From Rhodobiaceae bacterium UBA7804 (GTDB lineage Bacteria; Pseudomonadota; Alphaproteobacteria; Parvibaculales; Parvibaculaceae): a stretch of 64,000 nt of DNA. The DNA lies in NCBI GenBank assembly GCA_002480495.1, contig DLCG01000020.1:1-64000 (forward strand), read 5' to 3'. This document shows, piece by piece, positions 17,309 to 23,472 of the stretch; within the stretch, counting starts at the first letter, position 1, and every line of letters starts with the position of its first letter. Position numbers and translations under genes: made by a program. The notes beneath the pieces were generated by a model. The model was not told where the DNA came from and did not search any database. It saw nothing but the letters and a program-made list of their open reading frames with translations.

Positions 17309-18382
17309 TTATTTCAGCAGTATATTGCTGATTTCACGGAGTTGGGTGCGCGCCCGAAGAAGGTAGAAGCCCTGCGCGGCCAGATGGTTCGGCTGGAACT
17401 GGGCATCGAGTTCGCCGTTCGATACGACCCAGGGATCGAGAAGGGCCGCCTTGCGGAAACTCTCCATCATCTCGTTCCAGGGTTTCTCCAGATTGCGCTC
17501 CTTGATGATGGGAGCGAAATCCGCACCGAGCCCCTGCAGCACCATGTAGTAGCCGTAGAGTTTGCCCTTGGTGAAATAGAAGATGTCGTCGGCATCTGAA
17601 TCGAAGAAGCTGCCTGCCCTTTCGGCGAGGTGGCGATCGATCAGTGCGGAAGAAGAACCGATATCGGCAGCGAAACGCTCGATGGTCGCCAGCAGATTGT
17701 CGGCGCGGATGTCGTAGTTCGCCTCGCCTTTTGCGAGCCGCGCATTGTAGGCGAGAAGACGCGTCCGGGCGTCGCGATATTGCGACTCGGAACTGGCGCG
17801 CGGCGCAAGCGACACGCTCGGATTCCATATCCAGACATTGCCGGGATACTGCAGAAGACCGGCGGCGCGCTGGAGATCGGGATCGGCTTCGGAGGAGCCG
17901 CGCGTGCGGCCGAGTTGGTCGGTCAGCTCGAAGCCGAACCGCGCCAGCGCCGACATGATGCCCTGCTGGAAGTTCGGCATGTTGTCGAGCAGCGTGCCCG
18001 GCTGAAAGAAGGGGTCGTTCGCAGTCCAGCTGTTCTGGTTCACCTCGCGGTCGATGAGCCCTGCCGCGAAGGCGACCGCCATGCTGCCGCCTTCCGCCTT
18101 ATCTGCCGCGGATGGTGTGAACTCGATGTCATCGTCGATCGTGTGAACGATGAACATGCCGATCGGATAATAGAGAAGGATGAGGACGAGAATGGCGAGG
18201 CCCGCGCGCTTCGCCATGCTGCCCATGCCGGGGCGATTGAGGCTGCCGAAGAAGCCGCCGCCACTGCCGTTCGCCGCTGTGCTGCTGCCGCCAGACGCGG
18301 TCTGCGATCCGTCGCCGCGCCGATACATCCAGCGATGACGGAGATTTTCGCGCCAGCCTGCGAGGCGGTCAGAAAAGGACAT
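17309..18382 (-). CDS. DUF2333 family membrane-anchored protein
   Basis: A 357-residue protein of unknown function, matching the DUF2333 family in organisation. A Gly/Ser-rich cytoplasmic N-terminus (about residues 1-55) is followed by one membrane helix (RAGLAILVLILLYYPIGMFIVHTI). A periplasmic domain follows (ADKAEGGSMAVAFAAGLIDREVNQNSWTAN; later FYFTKGKLYGYYMVLQGLGADF). The C-terminus ends ARTQLREISNILLK. A function cannot be assigned from sequence. It lies between the usp gene and trpS on the same strand. Confidence 0.85.
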   Translation of the reverse strand: MSFSDRLAGWRENLRHRWMYRRGDGSQTASGGSSTAANGSGGGFFGSLNRPGMGSMAKRAGLAILVLILLYYPIGMFIVHTIDDDIEFTPSAADKAEGGSMAVAFAAGLIDREVNQNSWTANDPFFQPGTLLDNMPNFQQGIMSALARFGFELTDQLGRTRGSSEADPDLQRAAGLLQYPGNVWIWNPSVSLAPRASSESQYRDARTRLLAYNARLAKGEANYDIRADNLLATIERFAADIGSSSALIDRHLAERAGSFFDSDADDIFYFTKGKLYGYYMVLQGLGADFAPIIKERNLEKPWNEMMESFRKAALLDPWVVSNGELDAQFQPNHLAAQGFYLLRARTQLREISNILLK

Positions 18383-18477
18383 GGACGGACGATCCTCCGG
18401 TATCAGCAGTTTTGCGGCCCGATGCCTTCCTTAAGATGGGACGTGCGGCGCGCCGATCAAGCACCGCCTTCAGGCCG

Positions 18478-19485
18478 TCAGATGAAGCCGACGATTTCGC
18501 GGACGCGCGCCAGGACGGGATCGGCGATGGCGCGGGCGCGTTCGGCGCCTTTCTCCAGGATAGTGTCGATATAGGCCCTGTCGTCCATCAGACGTTTCAT
18601 CTCGTTCGTGATGGGCGACAGTTTTTCGACCGCCAGATCGGCAAGCGCGGGTTTGAAGACGGAAAATTGCGCGCCGGAAAATTCGGCGAGAACCTGAGCC
18701 TTGGTCTTGTCCGAAAGGGCGGCATAGATACCGACGAGATTGTCGGCACCCGGACGGCCTTCGAGCCCCTTCACATCCTCGGGAAGCGGATCGGGATCGG
18801 TCTGCGCCTTCCTGATCTTTTTCGCGATGTCGTCGGCGCTGTCTCGCATGGTGATGCGCGAGAGATCCGAGGGATCGGACTTCGACATTTTCTTCGTGCC
18901 GTCGCGCAGCGACATGACGCGCGTCGCCTCACCCATGATGAGGGGTTCGGGCTGCGGAAAGAAATCCGGCGCGTCGAAATCATTGTTGAACTTCTGCGCC
19001 GTGTCGCGCGCGAGTTCGAGATGCTGCTTCTGGTCTTCGCCGACCGGCACATGCGTTGCGCGATAGGCGAGAATGTCAGCCGCCATCAGCACCGGATAGG
19101 TGTAGAGGCCTACGCTCGCCTTCTCGCGATCCTTGCCCGCCTTGTCCTTGAACTGCGTCATGCGATTGAGCCAGCCGATGCGCACGACGCAATTCAGAAT
19201 CCAGGCAAGCTCCGCATGCGCGCTCACCTTCGACTGGTTGAAGACGATGTGGCGCTCGGGATCGATGCCGGACGCGATATAGGCGGCAGCAACCTCGCGC
19301 GTGTTCGCGGCGAGTTCCTTCGGGTCCTGCCAGACGGTGATCGCATGCATGTCGACGACGCAGTAGATGCATTCATGCGTCTCCTGCAGGCCGACGAAGT
19401 TGCGGATCGCGCCGAGATAGTTGCCGAGATGCAGGTTTCCGGTGGGCTGAACGCCTGAGAAGACGCGATTTTGCGGCTGGTCCAT
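18478..19485 (-). CDS. trpS: Tryptophanyl-tRNA synthetase
   Basis: TrpRS (335 aa) charges tRNA-Trp. The class I signature HIGH appears as HLGN in VFSGVQPTGNLHLGNYLGAI, and the KMSKS motif appears as KKMSKSDPSD near residue 197-205. The GEDQKQHLELARDTA segment is also diagnostic. I use the ATG at 19485, which puts VFSGVQPTG at the expected distance from the N-terminus; the upstream in-frame ATG at 19572 would add about 29 unconserved residues. It lies downstream of murJ, separated by a long hairpin-rich intergenic region. Confidence 0.96.
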   Translation of the reverse strand: MDQPQNRVFSGVQPTGNLHLGNYLGAIRNFVGLQETHECIYCVVDMHAITVWQDPKELAANTREVAAAYIASGIDPERHIVFNQSKVSAHAELAWILNCVVRIGWLNRMTQFKDKAGKDREKASVGLYTYPVLMAADILAYRATHVPVGEDQKQHLELARDTAQKFNNDFDAPDFFPQPEPLIMGEATRVMSLRDGTKKMSKSDPSDLSRITMRDSADDIAKKIRKAQTDPDPLPEDVKGLEGRPGADNLVGIYAALSDKTKAQVLAEFSGAQFSVFKPALADLAVEKLSPITNEMKRLMDDRAYIDTILEKGAERARAIADPVLARVREIVGFI

Positions 19486-19813
19486 TCGAGAAATTCCGTC
19501 GCTTTTGCCTTGGCAGGGCGAGGTTATGCGGCGCATGAGCGCCGAAGGCAATGGCTGGCTTGAAGAAGGCACCGCCCGGCCCCAGATTAGAATAGTTCCA
19601 AGTAAACGCGCCGCCGGATGCGTCTCCTCCGGCGGCCTGTCCGGGGTCCCCGGTTCTCGAAAGAGAGCCGGGGACTTCTTCGTCTTGCGGGATAAAACGG
19701 GGCCACCGTCATCGAAACGTCACGATAACGTCACATCGGGCGGGTTTGTCCCCGCCACCGGGGATAAAGCCGCCCCCCGCGGACAAAAAAATCCCCGGTT
19801 TTCAGACCGCCTT
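19486..19813. other. murJ-trpS intergenic region with several GC-rich hairpins
   Basis: No gene is seen. It holds a strong hairpin at 19646-19675 (GTCCCCGGTTCTC / GAGAGCCGGGGAC with a GAAA loop) and a second TCCCCG/CGGGGA hairpin at about 19749-19764. An outer CCGGGGAT/ATCCCCGG pair spans 19758-19798 and encloses a run of seven A (T on the minus strand). The last may end the murJ transcript. The repeated CCGGGGA words look like a REP-type cluster. Confidence 0.5.
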
Positions 19814-21355
19814 TCAGGAGCGCGTGAAGGCGCGGCGGAGATCGCCGAGGCGGACGGCGCCGGTCACCTGGCAGAGGAAGAAATAGACGAGGACACCGCC
19901 CGCGATGAGGAGGGCGAGCGCGCCGATGCTCGTCAGCAGGTCGTCCTCGAAGAAGGGAGTGAGAGCCTCCGCCCCGAACCAGAGGGCGGCGCCCATGCCG
20001 CCCGACGCCAGAAGGATCAGGGGCAGGCGGCGGGCGAGCATGGCATCGGGCGCGAATTCGCCGCGTGCATAGAGCCGCGCGCCGAGCTGTCCTGCATTCA
20101 CCCAGGCGGCAAGCGTCGTTCCCGTCGCGATGCCGGCGAAGCCGAAATAGAAGAAGAGAGCGAAGCTCGCCACGATGTTGACGGCGATGGAAATGGCGGC
20201 GAAGCGGAGCGGCGTCTTCGTGTCCTCGCGCGCGAAGAAGGCGGGCTGGAAAACCTTGATGAGGACGAAGGCGGGAAGGCCCGCGGCGTAGATGACGAGG
20301 GCGAGCGCCGTCGCTTCCGTGTCCGCGCTCGTAAAGGCGCCGCGCTCGAAGAGGACGCGGATGATGTCGGCGGCGAGAACGCCCGCGCCGACGGCGGCGG
20401 GGACGGTGAGGAGCATCGAGAACTCGACCGCGCGGTTCTGGCTCCAGCTTGCGCCGCCATGATCCTCCGCGCGGAGGCGGCGCGAGAGCTCCGGCAGCAG
20501 CACGATGCCGATGGCGATGCCGATGACGGCGAGCGGCAGCTGATAGATGCGGTCCGCATAATAAAGCCAGGAGACGGCGCCCGCCTGAAGCGAGGCGATC
20601 ATGGTGCCGATGGTGAGGTTCACCTGGGTGATGCCGCCCGCGATGACGCCGGGCACGCCCAAGCGGAAGAGACGGCGGACATCCGGCGTGAGGCGCGGCA
20701 TTCGCAGACGGAGCACCATGCCCGCCCGCCAGAGCGAGACGGCGAGCCAGACGAACTGGACGACGCCCGCCGCCGCGACGCCCCAGGCGAGCGCGCGGCC
20801 CGGATTGTCCGTCAGCGGCACGAGAAAGAGGATCGCGCCGATCATGGTGATGTTGAGCATCACCGGGGCGGCGGCGCCCGGAAAGAAACGGCCAAGCGAA
20901 TTCAGGATCGCGGACTGGAGCGCGGTGAGCGAGATGAAGAGGAGATAGGGGAAGGCGATCCGCGTGAACTCGACCGCCCAGCCGAATTTCTGCGGGTCTT
21001 CCGAAAAGCCCGGCGCGAAGACGAGCATCAGCCAGGGCATGGCGATCTCGGCGGCCACGGTGAGCACGAGAAGCGCGACGAGAAGGACGGCGAGCGCATC
21101 TTCCGCGAAACGGCGCGCGGCAGCTTCCCCCTCCCCTTCGAGGCGCTTCGCAAATAGGGGCACGAAGGCCGAATTGAAGGCCCCTTCCGCGAAGATCGAG
21201 CGGAACATGTTGGGGAAGCGGAAGGCGACGAAGAAGGCGTCCGCGATGGGCCCCGTGCCGACGGCGGCGGCGACCATGACGTCGCGCAGGAAGCCGAGCA
21301 GGCGGCTTATCAGCGTGGTGCCGCCGACGGTCGCGGCGGAGCGGACCAGGTTCAT
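19814..21355 (-). CDS. murJ: Lipid II flippase MurJ
   Basis: MurJ/MviN (513 aa) flips lipid II across the inner membrane for peptidoglycan synthesis. It has about 14 hydrophobic segments. The N-terminus MNLVRSAATVGGTTLISRLLGFLRD and FFVAFRFPNMFRSIFAEGAFNSAFVPLF are diagnostic, with the conserved charged residues of the central cavity in these segments. Length is typical. In many alphaproteobacteria glnD lies directly upstream; here an accessory segment (21356-23472) intervenes. Confidence 0.97.
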   Translation of the reverse strand: MNLVRSAATVGGTTLISRLLGFLRDVMVAAAVGTGPIADAFFVAFRFPNMFRSIFAEGAFNSAFVPLFAKRLEGEGEAAARRFAEDALAVLLVALLVLTVAAEIAMPWLMLVFAPGFSEDPQKFGWAVEFTRIAFPYLLFISLTALQSAILNSLGRFFPGAAAPVMLNITMIGAILFLVPLTDNPGRALAWGVAAAGVVQFVWLAVSLWRAGMVLRLRMPRLTPDVRRLFRLGVPGVIAGGITQVNLTIGTMIASLQAGAVSWLYYADRIYQLPLAVIGIAIGIVLLPELSRRLRAEDHGGASWSQNRAVEFSMLLTVPAAVGAGVLAADIIRVLFERGAFTSADTEATALALVIYAAGLPAFVLIKVFQPAFFAREDTKTPLRFAAISIAVNIVASFALFFYFGFAGIATGTTLAAWVNAGQLGARLYARGEFAPDAMLARRLPLILLASGGMGAALWFGAEALTPFFEDDLLTSIGALALLIAGGVLVYFFLCQVTGAVRLGDLRRAFTRS

Positions 21356-21518
21356 GGGATCATCTTGGAATTGAGGCCACCGGGACGGGCCGTTTCGTTT
21401 TTCATCGTCAGAATCTCTATCCCTGTTCTTTCCGGTTTGTCCGGCAAAATTGCGATTATCGCGGCTTTTGCCGACATAGCTCCCGTTTAAGTATATTTAA
21501 TAGGTCTACAAATGAATA

Positions 21519-21547
21519 TTGATAGGTATCATTAGAAGTGCTAATTA
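21519..21547 (+). promoter_or_regulatory. Promoter and operator-like palindrome of the toxin-antitoxin pair
   Basis: TTGATA (21519-21524) and TAATTA (21542-21547) are separated by 17 nt. The palindrome TGATAggTATCA (21520-21531) overlaps the -35 hexamer, as expected for an antitoxin-autoregulated promoter. The surrounding region is AT-rich against a GC-rich chromosome. Confidence 0.6.
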
Positions 21548-21577
21548 GGGTATGTAAAAGATTACAGGAGCGTCCAG

Positions 21578-21835
21578 ATGTCCCGCATCTCCGCCTCGCA
21601 GGTATCGAGCATCAGCGAATTGAAGCGCAGTCCCGCCCGCGTGATCGAGGAAGCTTCGGAGGAAGGCGCCGTGGCGATCCTCAACCGCAACAAGCCCGTT
21701 GCCTATGTTCTCGACCCGGAAACCTATGAAGCGATGCTGGATCGGCTCGAAGACTATGAGGACATGAAGAAGGTTATCGAGCGGCAGGGCCAGTCCGTTA
21801 CCTATGTGACGCTCGACGAGCTCGATGACCTATAG
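21578..21835 (+). CDS. Type II antitoxin, Phd/YefM family
   Basis: An 85-residue antitoxin. The N-terminal part (MSRISASQVSSISELKRSPA, then IEEASEEGAVAILNRNKPVAYVL) is the Phd/YefM fold that binds DNA. The acidic C-terminal half (YEAMLDRLEDYEDMKKVIE ... LDELDDL) should wrap the toxin. The start has AGGAG 8 nt upstream. Its stop region overlaps the toxin start by 11 nt, so the two are translationally coupled. It probably represses its own promoter through the palindrome at 21520-21531. The family is firm; subgroup (YefM, StbD or RelB-like) is not. Confidence 0.92.
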   Translation: MSRISASQVSSISELKRSPARVIEEASEEGAVAILNRNKPVAYVLDPETYEAMLDRLEDYEDMKKVIERQGQSVTYVTLDELDDL

Positions 21836-22127
21836 GCTGGGCTTCGTCGAAGACGCGAAGAAGGAGTGGCGCAAGCTGGCGCCGGACATCAAACAGCAGT
21901 TCAGGAAAATTCTGGAACGACGCATCGAAACACCGCGCGTCGAAAAACACCGGCTCGCGGGCATGCCGGACTGCTACAAGATCAAACTCAGAACTGTGGG
22001 TTACAGACTGGCCTACAAGGTCGTGGACGAGACGGTAGAGGTTCGCGTCATCGGTATCGGACGGCGCGACGGAGAGATATATTCGAACGCCACGGAGCGA
22101 CAGGGGAAACCGTCGGTACCGAAATAG
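21825..22127 (+). CDS. Type II toxin, RelE/ParE superfamily
   Basis: A 100-residue RelE-fold toxin: MTYRLGFVEDAKKEWRKLAP, then FRKILERRIETPRVEKHRLAGMPDCYKIKLR, GYRLAYKVVDETVEVRVIGIGRRDGEIY. The basic residues and the final GRRDGEIY loop match RelE-type mRNA interferases that cut mRNA in the ribosome. The start overlaps the antitoxin by 11 nt. Activity is inferred. The C-terminal 13 residues (NATERQGKPSVPK) extend past the conserved fold. Confidence 0.9.
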   Translation: MTYRLGFVEDAKKEWRKLAPDIKQQFRKILERRIETPRVEKHRLAGMPDCYKIKLRTVGYRLAYKVVDETVEVRVIGIGRRDGEIYSNATERQGKPSVPK

Positions 22128-22154
22128 CCGCCACGTTCCAGCGCGAATCATCAA

Positions 22155-23096
22155 TCAATCTGGAGAAAGATAGTTCGTGCCGGTTTCTCGTCCGGCTTGC
22201 TCAACATAGGCACCGAGCAACCAGATCAGATTGTCCATGTGCGAATAAGAAATGCCGGGCGGAGTTAGCGCCATACCGGCGCAGCTATATTGAACGAACT
22301 CTGTGAATTCTCTCTCGCCGGTGCCTGCGAGAGAGCGGTAGCACTCGGTAGGCTGTTTCGCCGCCAAAGGGGGGCGCCAGCGCTCGATCAGCCTTTTGAC
22401 ATGACGGTCAGGCTTGAAACCGTTCCAGCCGAGATTTCGCAAGAACTCGCTCGCGAGAACATAACGCATGCCTGGAAGTCCAATGCACGCGCAGGGAATT
22501 TTCAACCGCTCGCAACGCTGGCGCGATCTTTTCGTTTTCGAGACAAGCGCCCCGACAAGGGCGGGAAGCAGTTCGGCCGCAGAAAGCTGACGCCGACATT
22601 TATCGTTTGCTTCGCGACAGAGATCGAGAGCCAACGCGACGATGACATTCCTGTAGTAGTCAGGACATGCGCACAGCAATCGCGCCCACTTCACAATCGC
22701 TTCTGCATCCCTCTTCGCCGTCTGCCCGCCCAGCAAGTCGGCGATCCCATCGATAACCCCGTTCGGATTCGCGCTCTCGATCCTGGATACAAACCCGCAT
22801 GCATCGTAGTTGCACAGAATTTCTTCCAACTGTTCCCGGTGTTGCAGGAACCGAATCCATCGACGACTGTTGCTTGCCAGCGCACGGACCGCCGCCTCGA
22901 AGACCTTATTGGCCGAATGTTCAACGCGAAGTGGATTGTCACTCGGGGCCTGCCCCAAACACTCCAGCAAGGCCGCGATAAACGACTCGGGATCCTGAAA
23001 CTCCCGATTGTCCAGACCATAGTCCCGCGATATGGAGCGGCATTCCCGGTCGCGGCAGTAAAGGCGTTGCTTTATGAGCGTCGCATTGAACTGCAC
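22155..23096 (-). CDS. Unrecognised protein with an HhH-GPD-like segment
   Basis: A 313-residue protein that I do not recognise. The N-terminal two thirds is mostly helical with several Cys. Near residues 205-240 the sequence IGLPGMRYVLASEFLRNLG followed by FKPDRHVKRLI resembles the helix-hairpin-helix plus catalytic Asp of endonuclease III-like DNA glycosylases (GxGxxxA...vDxHvxR). No Fe-S Cys cluster or catalytic Lys is obvious. The C-terminus reads SHMDNLIWLLGAYVEQAGRE. Codon use and GC are lower than those of neighbours. It lies next to a toxin-antitoxin pair in an insert between murJ and glnD, which suggests horizontal transfer. A DNA-repair or defence role is only a guess. Confidence 0.7.
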   Translation of the reverse strand: MQFNATLIKQRLYCRDRECRSISRDYGLDNREFQDPESFIAALLECLGQAPSDNPLRVEHSANKVFEAAVRALASNSRRWIRFLQHREQLEEILCNYDACGFVSRIESANPNGVIDGIADLLGGQTAKRDAEAIVKWARLLCACPDYYRNVIVALALDLCREANDKCRRQLSAAELLPALVGALVSKTKRSRQRCERLKIPCACIGLPGMRYVLASEFLRNLGWNGFKPDRHVKRLIERWRPPLAAKQPTECYRSLAGTGEREFTEFVQYSCAGMALTPPGISYSHMDNLIWLLGAYVEQAGRETGTNYLSPD

Positions 23097-23472
23097 AGAG
23101 GTTCTCCACTATCCGGACAATCGAATGCTTCCGCCATATAACATCAGTAAGCAGATTATTGGAACGGCGACAAGCACCGGCGGGATACGTCAATGCGACG
23201 GCAGGTGACAATGCGAGAGGAGCCGGGGACACCGGCTTTCGCCGGTGCAGGCAAGTCACCGGGATGACATCGATGGCTTCGCAGGAGATTGCGTTCTGGA
23301 GTTCTTATCCCCCCGCCCCAAACCGCCCTTGGCGGACTGGCCTTGCGCTTGCGCTCCAGGCGTTCGAGGCTCGAAAAGGTCCACCGGACCTTTTCGCTTG
23401 CTGTGCAAGACGCCTCTCACCTCACAGGGGGAGGGTGGTCCAGATGGCAACAGTCCGTGCACACCGCAGGCA
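23097..23472. repeat. Intergenic region with REP-like inverted repeats, downstream of glnD
   Basis: No gene is seen. The hairpin CACCGGC-TTTC-GCCGGTG lies at 23230-23247, inside a sequence whose minus strand (GTCATCCCGG ... CGGCGAAAGCCGG) resembles dispersed REP-type elements known from many proteobacteria. A perfect 11-bp inverted repeat CGAAAAGGTCC / GGACCTTTTCG with loop ACC is at 23372-23396. Neither is followed by a clear T-run on the minus strand. Confidence 0.55.

Noticed and set aside
19505..21157. A plus-strand open frame of about 550 codons across murJ
   Set aside because: It is antisense to murJ, extremely Glu/Asp/Arg-rich with no hydrophobic core, and has no start signals.
21356..23472. 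A prophage or integrative element
   Set aside because: No integrase, transposase, phage structural gene or tRNA attachment site is present; the segment is just a few accessory genes.
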